Positions 35,811 to 46,307 of a stretch of 64,000 nt of DNA are shown here, in pieces (position 1 is the first letter of the stretch; each line of letters opens with the position of its first letter). The notes under the pieces are model-generated. The model was not told where the DNA came from, did no database searches, and saw only the letters and a program-made list of their open reading frames with translations. The position numbers were made by a program, and so were the translations under genes. The DNA comes from Aphanomyces cochlioides (Eukaryota; Oomycota; Saprolegniomycetes; Saprolegniales; Verrucalvaceae). The stretch is from assembly GCA_019828595.1 (NCBI GenBank), contig JAHQRK010000033.1, forward strand, positions 186,001 through 250,000, given 5' to 3'.

Positions 35811-37366
35811 ACTTCCGAATTTGCCTCGTACCCCTCAAGTCAAGAAGTTATCAAGTGCCGCCGCGCTCAAAATGTCCAACGCCAACAGCTGTTCCGAGCT
35901 CCGTGAGACCAACACTCACGGAGTCACCATCATTCCAGGTATTGTATCACCTCACCCACTTTCGTCGTCCAATCAGGATGGCGGAAGTGGTGTGAGTAAT
36001 GTCTCTACACCTAACCCTAGGGCCGAAGTGGAGGTCGAGTTCGACCCCAACAGCGTCTCTGGAGACCAATCTGCGTCTCGCTCCACCAGCGCTTCACCTG
36101 GTGCTCCACTCGCCGGAGTTCCAGGGGGGGTCAACCTCAGTGGGTCAGTGGTTGACCCCCAGACCACTGTCGTTAACTTGTCTAGCGAAGCCCTCACTCA
36201 GGAGGGCGAACCACTGGGGCCTTGTGCCTGTGGTGGCTGCTTCCCTGGACTCCAATTGGAGTCGATCCCCAGTGAAGGCGGCGAGAAAACGGGGTCCATG
36301 CCAGCCCTAGAGGCTACGAGGGCCCCCCCTATGGGCACACCCTGCGGTTCTGTCTACTTCCCCCCAGGGGCCTCTTCGGAGGGGCGGGGGCGGTATCCCG
36401 ATTTGGGTTCTCGCCGGAGCAATGGTGTACCCCAGTCACCGTGCTGCGGGGATGGCATGGATTCCCCTTCTACCCCTGTCACTGGGGGTCTGGCCCCGGC
36501 CTTTCTCGTGACCAATGGGACTGAGCCAGCAGCCACCAACCGCGTCGCCCCCTGTGCTGAGCCTCCTAGAACGGGAGAGGAAGAAGAAAAATCTCAAGAG
36601 GACGTGGATATGGTCTCTGGAGACGCCGAGGGGAAGGATTCTACTGAAACCGAGGCCTTAACCGACGAGGGAAATACTCAAATTCACTCTGAGGTTGATG
36701 GGTCAGGCGACATTAACGGCCAAGCGAAGCCGTGTGATACTCCTGGAGAAGTTATTCAAGAGGAACAATCGACAAACAATGACAATGACCAGTCAAATCA
36801 CGACATTGTCGACAAATCCGTTGCTCAAGGAAATGGCGCTGTTGATCCTCCTACCGCGGCAGACAAAATACAAGGCGATCAAGAGCAACAAAACGCTGAA
36901 AAGGCCAATCCATGGACGCAAAAGACTCCCGGCAAGGATTCAGCTTCGTCCAAGAAAGATGCCAAGCAAGGCAATGCCCCCAAAGGCGCGAAACATCGCA
37001 ACACTGGTGCTCATGCTATTGCCGATGACGATATTGCGCGATGCGAGGCCATGGCGGACGCATTCTACAAAGACTCTGGTGACATGGACGCCTTCATTGA
37101 AAACATTTTGCTCACCCCCCAGTCCCAAGTGTACGAGCTCACAGTCAAGTTGGGCGAAGCCTACAAGGACTGGTCCGAAAAAGTCATCTGCGATCAATTT
37201 GTCAAGGAAAATCCTGGTTCGTTATGGGGCTCCAAATTTCCGAACATTTTGATCCACAAGAAGAACCCACAGACCATTGTGATCTCAAGTTACAACTTGT
37301 CTACGTGCGTGGAAATGGGAGGCACAACGTTTCGACTTGGTGGCAAAGATTTCCTGGTTCCCAAGT
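35811..37366 (+). mobile_element. LINE copy c11', repeated 5' unit of 1,556 bp
   Basis: This is a second 5' end plus N-terminal ORF1 with the same right breakpoint (CCCAAGT then ACTTCCG) as the unit before it. An identical breakpoint points to tandem duplication of [5' end to residue 498] by recombination between c11 and c12, not to a separate insertion. Private variants include CACGACATTG (near 36800) for CAAGACATTG. Confidence 0.88.
35872..37366 (+). CDS. LINE ORF1 N-terminal 498 aa (partial, open)
   Basis: The ATG is at 35872-35874 and the frame is open through the acidic region and into the globular centre to residue 498 (…LVPK). It then reads through the c12 5' UTR in another frame to a stop at 37423-37425, adding about 20 foreign residues. 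The C-terminal half of ORF1 is missing, so normal function is unlikely. The unit lies directly upstream of c12. Confidence 0.85.
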
Positions 37367-37427
37367 ACTTCCGAATTTGCCTCGTACCCCTCAAGTCAAG
37401 AAGTTATCAAGTGCCGCCGCGCTGAAA

Positions 37428-40400
37428 ATGTCCAACGCCAACAGCTGTTCCGAGCTCCGTGAGACCAACACTCACGGAGTCACCATCATTCCAGGTATTG
37501 TATCACCTCACCCACTTTCGTCGTCCAATCAGGATGGCGGAAGTGGTGTGAGTAATGTCTCTACACCTAACCCTAGGGCCGAAGTGGAGGTCGAGTTCGA
37601 CCCCAATGGCGTCTCTGGAGACCAATCTGCGTCTCGCTCCACCAGCGCTTCACCTGGTGCTCCACTCGCCGGAGTTCCAGGGGGGGTCAACCTCAGTGGG
37701 TCAGTGGTTGACCCCCAGACCACTGTCGTTAACTTGTCTAGCGAAGCCCTCACTCAGGAGGGCGAACCACTGGGGCCTTGTGCCTGTGGTGGCTGCTTCC
37801 CTGGACTCCAATTGGAGTCGATCCCCAGTGAAGGCGGCGAGAAAACGGGGTCCATGCCAGCCCTAGAGGCTACGAGGGCCCCCCCTATGGGCACACCCTG
37901 CGGTTCTGTCTACTTCCCCCCAGGGGCCTCTTCGGAGGGGCGGGGGCGGTATCCCGATTTGGGTTCTCGCCGGAGCAATGGTGTACCCCAGTCACCGTGC
38001 TGCGGGGATGGCATGGATTCCCCTTCTACCCCTGTCACTGGGGGTCTGGCCCCGGCCTTTCTCGTGACCAATGGGACTGAGCCAGCAGCCACCAACCGCG
38101 TCGCCCCCTGTGCTGAGCCTCCTAGAACGGGAGAGGAAGAAGAAAAATCTCAAGAGGACGTGGATATGGTCTCTGGAGACGCCGAGGGGAAGGATTCTAC
38201 TGAAACCGAAGCCTTAACCGACGAGGGAAATACTCAAATTCACTCTGAGGTTGATGGGTCAGGCGACATTAACGGCCAAGCGAAGCCGTGTGATACTCCT
38301 GGAGAAGTTATTCAAGAGGAACAATCGACAAACAATGACAATGACCAGTCAAATCAAGACATTGTCGACAAATCCGTTGCTCAAGGAAATGGCGCTGTTG
38401 ATCCTCCTACCGCGGCAGACAAAATACAAGGCGATCAAGAGCAACAAAACGCTGAAAAGGCCAATCCATGGACGCAAAAGACTCCCGGCAAGGATTCAGC
38501 TTCGTCCAAGAAAGATTCCAAGCAAGGCAATGCCCCCAAAGGCGCGAAACATCGCAACACTGGTGCTCATGCTATTGCCGATGACGATATTGCGCGATGC
38601 GAGGCCATGGCGGACGCATTCTACAAAGACTCTGGTGACATGGACGCCTTCATTGAAAACATTTTGCTCACCCCCCAGTCCCAAGTGTACGAGCTCACAG
38701 TCAAGTTGGGCGAAGCCTACAAGGACTGGTCCGAAAAAGTCATCTGCGATCAATTTGTCAAGGAAAATCCTGGTTCGTTATGGGGCTCCAAATTTCCGAA
38801 CATTTTGATCCACAAGAAGAACCCACAGACCATTGTGATCTCAAGTTACAACTTGTCTACGTGCGTGGAAATGGGAGGCACAACGTTTCGACTTGGTGGC
38901 AAAGATTTCCTGGTTCCCAAGTACTCGCGTTATGGCAACAACTACTATGTTACGTTCAACAAGGTCAGTCACCCTTCGATGGCCAAGGCAATTGTCAAGA
39001 AAATGGCTGCATTGACCAAGTCAGTGATAGCAGCATTCAACCCTACTGCTGGTCAGAACATCAAGTCGCCGCATTTGAGAGTCATTTTCAAGTCGTCTGC
39101 GCCTCCTGCAGTGCTGGTGCCAAAATCCGGCGACGCACTACGCGAAATCACCATTACGGATCCGTCGGGTCAGCCTTTTGTCGTCGTGTTTCAGCACAAG
39201 ATCGCTGCTCTGAACAAGACATTGCCTCCGTCGATTGTTTCACGACGTGCAGAGGCCAAGGCTGAAAAAGCGAAGGCAAAAGCGGCCAAGGCAGCGGCAA
39301 AATCTCCTCCGTCAGGAGAAAAAGAACCTGAACATGATGGAGACGATCATGACCAAGACCCTGGAACAAATGCGGAAGGCGAGGCCGACTCAACTGAGGC
39401 ATCTGGAGATCGTCAAGATGAACAACCACAGCCAACAGCTCCTTCTCATGGCTCTGATGTCGATATGTCTGGTGACAGCGATCCCCCTAACAACAATGGA
39501 CAAGACAAACAACAAGAAGATGTGGAAATGTCTACCAACGAATCGCCCGCTCTTGCTCCACCAAGTGAGCAGCCCAAGAACTCGCTGGACCTTCAATTGG
39601 TAACGGGCTACCGGTCTGGACCAGCTCCAAAACGTACTTTGCCTTCGTCCCCACGTTTGGATCCCCTGCCGACATCCAACCGTTTTCATATCCTCGAAGA
39701 AGACGACGTGGAACTCTCGTTTGAAGACTTTGCAGTGCCTCGAATTATATTGGAAGATTCAAGTGCGCCACGCCCGAAAAAGACCAAAGGCAAAGCGAAG
39801 AAACAACGACTTAACAAGTCTGCTGCAGCCCACCTCGAATTGGCGAAGAAGATCATTCGAGACAAGAAAGTCGAAGGCAGTATCACCGAATGTCAACGCA
39901 TTTTGCGAGATGATCCTCAGCTCGTTGCACATGCTATGTACGCACAAGATGAAGACCTCAGTTTGTTTCAGTCACTTGTTGCAACCAAGACTATTGAGCG
40001 CAAGATGGCTTTGTTAAAAGCTCAAGGCAAGCCTCACAACTACAAACATCACGTCAACTTCATGGCTCAATACAAGATTCACCCGTCAGAAATCTTGGAA
40101 GAATTGACCACGGACATACCAGAGATCAAGCGCATCCTCTTTGCACTTGCTACGATTGACTTATTCCTCTCAAATCGGGCCCCAGACCTCTACACAAACT
40201 CGGAGGCACTGACTGTTCTATTGAACCAAGAAGCAACAAGATTGCCTGACACCAACTGCTTGACGGACTGGTCGCTGTTTGCTTTGATCGAAAACTTCAG
40301 CGACAATCTCGAGAAGTTCACTTTGCCGGCTCCCGTCTTGTCGGCCATCTCGATGCTCAAAAGCATCACCAACAATTACCACATCGACGAGCTCTGCAGC

Positions 40401-40466
40401 AAAGCTCACCACTCCATGAACGCCGACGAAATTGATCCCCTCGATTTGGAGGACGATCAACTCTAA
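37428..40466 (+). CDS. LINE ORF1 protein, full length 1,012 aa
   Basis: The ATG at 37428-37430 is preceded by CGCTGAAA instead of the usual CGCTCAAA, a silent difference shared with c10. The frame is uninterrupted to TAA 40464-40466 and has the same domain order as the other complete ORF1 copies. One conservative difference, Ile for Val in the segment before LEDSSAPRPKK, is shared with the 3' part of c11. The upstream 1.56 kb repeats provide two extra 5' regions in front of this gene. Confidence 0.9.
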   Translation: MSNANSCSELRETNTHGVTIIPGIVSPHPLSSSNQDGGSGVSNVSTPNPRAEVEVEFDPNGVSGDQSASRSTSASPGAPLAGVPGGVNLSGSVVDPQTTVVNLSSEALTQEGEPLGPCACGGCFPGLQLESIPSEGGEKTGSMPALEATRAPPMGTPCGSVYFPPGASSEGRGRYPDLGSRRSNGVPQSPCCGDGMDSPSTPVTGGLAPAFLVTNGTEPAATNRVAPCAEPPRTGEEEEKSQEDVDMVSGDAEGKDSTETEALTDEGNTQIHSEVDGSGDINGQAKPCDTPGEVIQEEQSTNNDNDQSNQDIVDKSVAQGNGAVDPPTAADKIQGDQEQQNAEKANPWTQKTPGKDSASSKKDSKQGNAPKGAKHRNTGAHAIADDDIARCEAMADAFYKDSGDMDAFIENILLTPQSQVYELTVKLGEAYKDWSEKVICDQFVKENPGSLWGSKFPNILIHKKNPQTIVISSYNLSTCVEMGGTTFRLGGKDFLVPKYSRYGNNYYVTFNKVSHPSMAKAIVKKMAALTKSVIAAFNPTAGQNIKSPHLRVIFKSSAPPAVLVPKSGDALREITITDPSGQPFVVVFQHKIAALNKTLPPSIVSRRAEAKAEKAKAKAAKAAAKSPPSGEKEPEHDGDDHDQDPGTNAEGEADSTEASGDRQDEQPQPTAPSHGSDVDMSGDSDPPNNNGQDKQQEDVEMSTNESPALAPPSEQPKNSLDLQLVTGYRSGPAPKRTLPSSPRLDPLPTSNRFHILEEDDVELSFEDFAVPRIILEDSSAPRPKKTKGKAKKQRLNKSAAAHLELAKKIIRDKKVEGSITECQRILRDDPQLVAHAMYAQDEDLSLFQSLVATKTIERKMALLKAQGKPHNYKHHVNFMAQYKIHPSEILEELTTDIPEIKRILFALATIDLFLSNRAPDLYTNSEALTVLLNQEATRLPDTNCLTDWSLFALIENFSDNLEKFTLPAPVLSAISMLKSITNNYHIDELCSKAHHSMNADEIDPLDLEDDQL

Positions 40467-40544
40467 GGCTTCTATCCCCTGCTTCAATCCATTTCAACCT
40501 CCCCTCTCACCCCTCCATTCTACTCATTTTCATCTGTACTCGTG

Positions 40545-43500
40545 ATGATTGACAACAACTTCTCCGATGTCCCAACTGAACTCATGGACTGGGACCCACA
40601 AATCATCTCCCTCAACACCAATGGCTTCTCCAACAGTCATCGGTACATCCTCAACAAACTATCAAGTGTTCACGACGTTTCCTTTATCCAAGAAACCCGT
40701 TTCCGCACGCCAAGTCTCCACGACCGTGTTGCGTTCCATTGGCAACGCATCACAAACCACGAAGGCTCTTTGTTCTTTGAAGAGCCTATTTACCCTGAAG
40801 TATCCACGTCGCCAGCCACTGGAGGTCTGGCTACGTTGATACATCCTCACTCTCCTTTGAAGAACGCCACTCAAGTCCCTCATGACAACCCAGTGCTTCG
40901 TGGTCGTTATCTACAAGTGCGATGTACTCTGGGTCCACTGACAGTCGTTCTCCACAATATCTATGCGCCGGCAGCCTTCCAAGAACGAGCAAGTTACTTC
41001 GAAGAATTGCCACGCGACTTTCCTCCACATGCGCTCCACATTGTTGGAGGAGATTTCAACTGCACTCTCAACAAAGATTTGGATTCGTTGAGACCCAGTA
41101 CCTCCACCATGGCCGGCACCCTTCAACTGGAACAATGGATGCGCAGTTTGTCTCTGGTGGATCTGTTTCGGCGTCAAAACCCCGTGGCAAGAACCTTCAC
41201 AAGTCCCACACTCACCAACCGACTTGACTACATCTTTTGTTCGTCCACCTTGGCGGGTCTTCGTCATTGGAAGGCGACGCACATGCCACACGTTCCACAG
41301 GCTGACCACGTGGCATGTCGTATCATCACAAAGCGTCAAACATTGCGCCATGGCTCTGGATCATGGAAAGCTTCAACTTGGCTACTTCGTCTACCACGAG
41401 CGGCCGAGATTGTTCATGGATGTCTGGATCGATTTTTGGACAAGTCTCCAACATTCCACAATATCTCCAAGGCCTACGACATGCTGGTCAATGATATCCG
41501 CTCCCAACTCAAAGAATTCCATTCTCAACGATTGGAGAAACAACGTCTGCCGTTGAAGAAGTTAGCTGTCGAGATCGCTTCGCTTTTGCAAGTCCCCAAC
41601 ATGCGTCAAGATGCAGTGCTGGTGGATCGAGTGCGAGACCTTCAAAAGCAAATTCACGAGCTGCAAGATCGAGACAAGCAGTTTCGTCAAGACCAGGCGT
41701 TCCAACTTCACTTGTACAAAGCAGAGCGCTCGTCCAAGTTCCACTTCATGTCCCCTGTCCCTACCCCCTTGAAGAAGACAGTCTTCAAAGAGTTGGTGGA
41801 TGGCAATGGAAATGTTGTCTCCAATCAACAAGGCATGTCTGACGTCCTGGTCGACTACTACAAGGACTTGTTTGCAGCTCCCGAGGTGCAGCGATCTGGA
41901 GACGAAGTGTCGTCATTTCTGACCCCATTGACTCGACACAAGCAACTGCCAGAGCAAGCCCAGAAAGAGCTGTCGGCTCCCTTGCGCGCGCCAACGAGTT
42001 CTATCATGCTATTCGACACAGCAGTTCGAACTCAGCGCCAGGTCCCAACGCTCTGCCATTCGAAGTCCTCAAACTTGCACCTCACAAGTGGTCGTTGGTA
42101 TTGGAGCTGCTATTCACACACCAGCTCCATTCTCACCCTCGCTTGACTCCCATGCAACTTGTCAGTACGCTGGTGTTGCTGCACAAGAAAGGCCCCAAGT
42201 CACAAGCCAAGAACTATCGGCCCATTAGCCTACTCAACACGGATGTGAAAATCCTGACGAGTATTCTGGCTTATCGACTCCAGCGCCACATTCGACACAT
42301 CATCCACCCGGACCAGCAAGGCTTTATCCGTCGAAGCAATATCCAAACCAATATTGCACGACTGGATGACATGCTGCACCACATCAAACTACACAGTCCG
42401 TCCTCGATGGTGGCACTGCTTGACTTTGAGAAAGCTTTTGATCGCGTGGACCACGCGTACTTGCTCCGCGTCCTCCGTCACTATGGCTTTCCCGAAACCT
42501 TTGTTGACATGGTTCGCGTACTGTACTCGGGCCGCAAGTCTCGCATCTTGGTGAACGGCTTCTTGTCCAAGCCAGTTCACATCTCACGCGGTGTGTTGCA
42601 AGGTGATCCACTGTCGCCACTTCTGTTTGTGATCGCTTTGGAACCGATGTGCCAACTCCTACGGCAACACTCCAACTATGGCATCAAGTGTGGGGATCGC
42701 TACCACACTGGGAGTTACTTTGCCGACGACTCGCAACTCTATGCGGCAAATGAGACGTGCCTCCACCGGCAGCTTGCATTGGTTCAAACCTTTTGCGACA
42801 AGTCTGGTTTCCGACTCAACGTAGACAAGACCCAAATTCTGACCTACAGCCAGTTGAATGGGAACCTTGCCTCACTACAAGTTACTTCCGACAGTCCCGT
42901 GAAGGCTCTTGGTATCTTGGTTGCGCCCAATCTTTCTCCATTGGCACGTTTCAATTACGTGTTTGAGAAGTTTGTGGCTCGCTTGTCTTTGTGGCTCTAC
43001 AAGGCTCGAACCATGGCCGGAAAAGTCACTATCCTGCACAGCATATGTCTGCCTGTGTTATGGTACCAACTGGCTTTTGTCCCTGCCGACAAAGACCTGG
43101 CCAAAAAGATCGACAAGGCCATGCTTCAATTTATGCATGGTGAAGAAATCAACCCATCCTCCTCTGTCCATGGCCTCCGTTTGATCAAAAAGGAGATCCT
43201 ATTCATGCCGAAGAAGTCCGGTGGCTTAGGCCTGCACCATGCACTTGCTTTATGGCAACAACACAACCGCTCTGTCATGATCAGATGCATTCAAGCCATC
43301 ACCACCCCACCCCGCAAGTCTGCCATGTCCGCCTGGATTACGCCGGGCTATACTCTCCTCGAGAAGGCTTTTCATCCATGGGGTTCCCCCGAGATCTCCT
43401 CTTGGCAAATGGCTCTTCTGCATTCATCAGACAACTGTACAAGAATCCCAATATCACTCCAATGTGGAAAGCCTTATTGAGTAGCTGGTTTGAATCCCGC

Positions 43501-44601
43501 TGGACTCCGTACGGCTGTCCAAATCACATCTCATCTTTGGATGTTCCCCTTTGGCACAACTCGTATCTGCCTGGACTCGAAGACCTATACGATCAGTGCT
43601 CTACATCGACGCAAGACCAAGCCAATGTATTGGCTTCGCTTCACATCACGAAGTTGTCGCATTTGTTGACTCCGTGTCAGCGAGTTTGGCCAGCTTCGAT
43701 CTTGTTCGACAAAATCAACCGTGCCTGCCGCCAAGCCAATTTTGTCCCTCCAACGAAACAATGGATCTCAATCTTGGTGACCAAGTTATCACGATTGTTT
43801 GAGATTGTTTCTGAAGAGGATGCTCCCGTGTTCCACTTGCCGACGCCAAGCTCTGAATGGATGGAATGGCACTGGATGATTCACCCTGACTCGAGTCCGA
43901 TCTTGTTGGCGCTTGCGACTTCGAAATCGGCTAAGATCAGAGCTTCTCCAGCTGTCAGCTCGTCCATTCTTCCTACCAAGCATCTCAACCTGCCATCCAA
44001 CTTTTATGAAGACCCCAAGCGCCTTACCCAACTTGCCGCCTTCCTCCAACCCGACCACATTCTCCCTCGATATGGAGAGTTCATTTTCAAGACCCTTCTC
44101 CGCGCCAACGCCATGCAATATCTGTTTCAGTACCAAGACCCCAAGCCGACGTGTGTCTTCTGTCGTGTCAATGAGACGTACGAGCATTTCCTGTTCTCTT
44201 GTGGATATGGTCAATCTGTTTGGTATTTCTTCAAGGCGATCCAGCGACTGCTCGAGTGTTCCTTTCCGTCCACGTGTCTGGAAATGTTCTACGAGACGCC
44301 CAAGCCGTCCGATGGATACTACATCCGTGGCTATCTGAAGATCTGGCCGATTGTCCGAGCCTGCGTGTATTATCAAATATGGCTCCAACGTGCCGATCGC
44401 ACCTTTCGACCCGACCTCACAGCGAAGAGTCCGATGGAAGTTGCCATTCATGCTGCCTCTTTGATCAAGCTACATCTACAACAGCTCCTGGTTGATCTCC
44501 CTCTCAAGAAGGGATACACCAAGGTATTCAATGTGCTCAAGCATCTATCTTCGGATCCCTGGTTACGTCAACACGCCATTCCTGACAGCGTCGTTTCATG
44601 A
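40545..44601 (+). pseudogene. LINE ORF2, two frameshifts
   Basis: The ATG at 40545 begins MIDNNF and the endonuclease is intact. Two extra bases in the GCGCGC run near 41984-41990 shift the frame before the reverse transcriptase core. A five-base C run at 43386-43390 (six in intact copies) shifts it again before the C-terminal region. The reverse transcriptase motifs and zinc motif are all encoded, but in three successive frames. The end is TGA 44599-44601. Without these indels it would match the 1,351 aa form. Confidence 0.88.
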
Positions 44602-44746
44602 GTGAGCTGACGGCTCACCACTTCATCTCCTGTTCAATGACCACTTTGCCATATTCTGTTTTCCAAGTTCTATTTATACAGTACGAGGCAAATTAGTAAG
44701 TCATTAGGGCCTTTGCTCAAAAATAAGGTTAATACAACTCATTTAA

Positions 44747-46229
44747 CCAAGGCAATTGTCAAGAAAATGGCTGCATTGACCAAGTCAGCGATAGCAGCAT
44801 TCAACCCTACTGCTGGTCAGAACATCAAGTCGCCGCATTTGAGAGTCATTTTCAAGTCGCCTGCGCCTCCTGCAGTGTTGGTGCCAAAATCCGGCGACGC
44901 ACTACGCGAAATCACCATTACGGATCCGTCGGGTCAGCCTTTTGTCGTCGTGTTTCAGCACAAGATCGCTGCTCTGAACAAGACATTGCCTCCGTCGATT
45001 GTTTCACGACGTGCAGAGGCCAAGGCTGAAAAAGCGAAGGCAAAAGCGGCCAAGGCAGCGGCAAAATCTCCTCCGTCAGGAGAAAAAGAACCTGAACATG
45101 ATGGAGACGATCATGACCAAGACCCTGGAACAAATGCGGAAGGCGAGGCCGACTCAACTGAGGCATCTGGAGATCGTCAAGATGAACAACCACAGCCAAC
45201 AGCTCCTTCTCATGGCTCTGATGTCGATATGTCTGGTGACAGCGATCCCCCTAACAACAATGGACAAGACAAACAACAAGAAGATGTGGAAATGTCTACC
45301 AACGAATCGCCCGCTCTTGCTCCACCAAGTGAGCAGCCCAAGAACTCGCTGGACCTTCAATTGGTAACGGGCTACCGGTCTGGACCAGCTCCAAAACGTA
45401 CTTTGCCTTCGTCCCCACGTTTGGATCCCCTGCCGACATCCAACCGTTTTCATATCCTCGAAGAAGACGACGTGGAACTCTCGTTTGAAGACTTTGCAGT
45501 GCCTCGAATTATATTGGAAGATTCAAGTGCGCCACGCCCGAAAAAGACCAAAGGCAAAGCGAAGAAACAACGACTTAACAAGTCTGCTGCAGCCCACCTC
45601 GAATTGGCGAAGAAGATCATTCGAGACAAGAAAGTCGAAGGCAGTATCACCGAATGTCAACGCATTTTGCGAGATGATCCTCAGCTCGTTGCACATGCTA
45701 TGTACGCACAAGATGAAGACCTCAGTTTGTTTCAGTCACTTGTTGCAACCAAGACTATTGAGCGCAAGATGGCTTTGTTAAAAGCTCAAGGCAAGCCTCA
45801 CAACTACAAACATCACGTCAACTTCATGGCTCAATACAAGATTCACCCGTCAGAAATCTTGGAAGAATTGACCACGGACATACCAGAGATCAAGCGCATC
45901 CTCTTTGCACTTGCTACGATTGACTTATTCCTCTCAAATCGGGCCCCAGACCTCTACACAAACTCGGAGGCACTGACTGTTCTATGAACCAAGAAGCAAC
46001 AAGATTGCCTGACACCAACTGCTTGACGGACTGGTCGCTGTTTGCTTTGATCGAAAACTTCAGCGACAATCTCGAGAAGTTCACTTTGCCGGCTCCCGTC
46101 TTGTCGGCCATCTCGATGCTCAAAAGCATCACCAACAATTACCACATCGACGAGCTCTGCAGCAAAGCTCACCACTCCATGAACGCCGACGAAATTGATC
46201 CCCTCGATTTGGAGGACGATCAACTCTAA
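44747..46229 (+). pseudogene. LINE ORF1 C-terminal half, frameshifted
   Basis: Residues from about 519 to the end. A T is missing near 45985 (TTCTATGAACC for TTCTATTGAACC). This produces an immediate TGA in the current frame and moves the last 80 residues into another frame, which ends at 46227-46229. The N-terminal half is 7 kb upstream at 34317-35810, so the gene is both split and broken. Confidence 0.87.
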
Positions 46230-46307
46230 GGCTTCTATCCCCTGCTTCAATCCATTTCAACCTCCCCTCTGACCCCTCCATTCTACTCATTTTCATCTGT
46301 ACTCGTG

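Larger units (their letters stand above)
34256..37366 (+). repeat. Two tandem 1.56 kb repeats of the element 5' end before c12
   Basis: Units 34256-35810 and 35811-37366 each run from the element start to the same base in ORF1 and are followed by the complete c12. They differ by a G-run length and a few substitutions. The organisation resembles tandem 5' monomers of some mammalian L1 elements, but each unit contains coding sequence. Confidence 0.88.
37367..44746 (+). mobile_element. LINE copy c12, complete 7,380 bp
   Basis: A complete element from ACTTCCG at 37367 to CATTTAA at 44746. It lies inside c11, but the two flanks do not form a duplication: the left flank ends at residue 498 of ORF1, while the right flank starts at CCAAGGCAATTG, 57-60 bp further along the target. 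The short hairpin variant is in the 3' UTR. ORF1 is open; ORF2 has two frameshifts. Confidence 0.93.
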
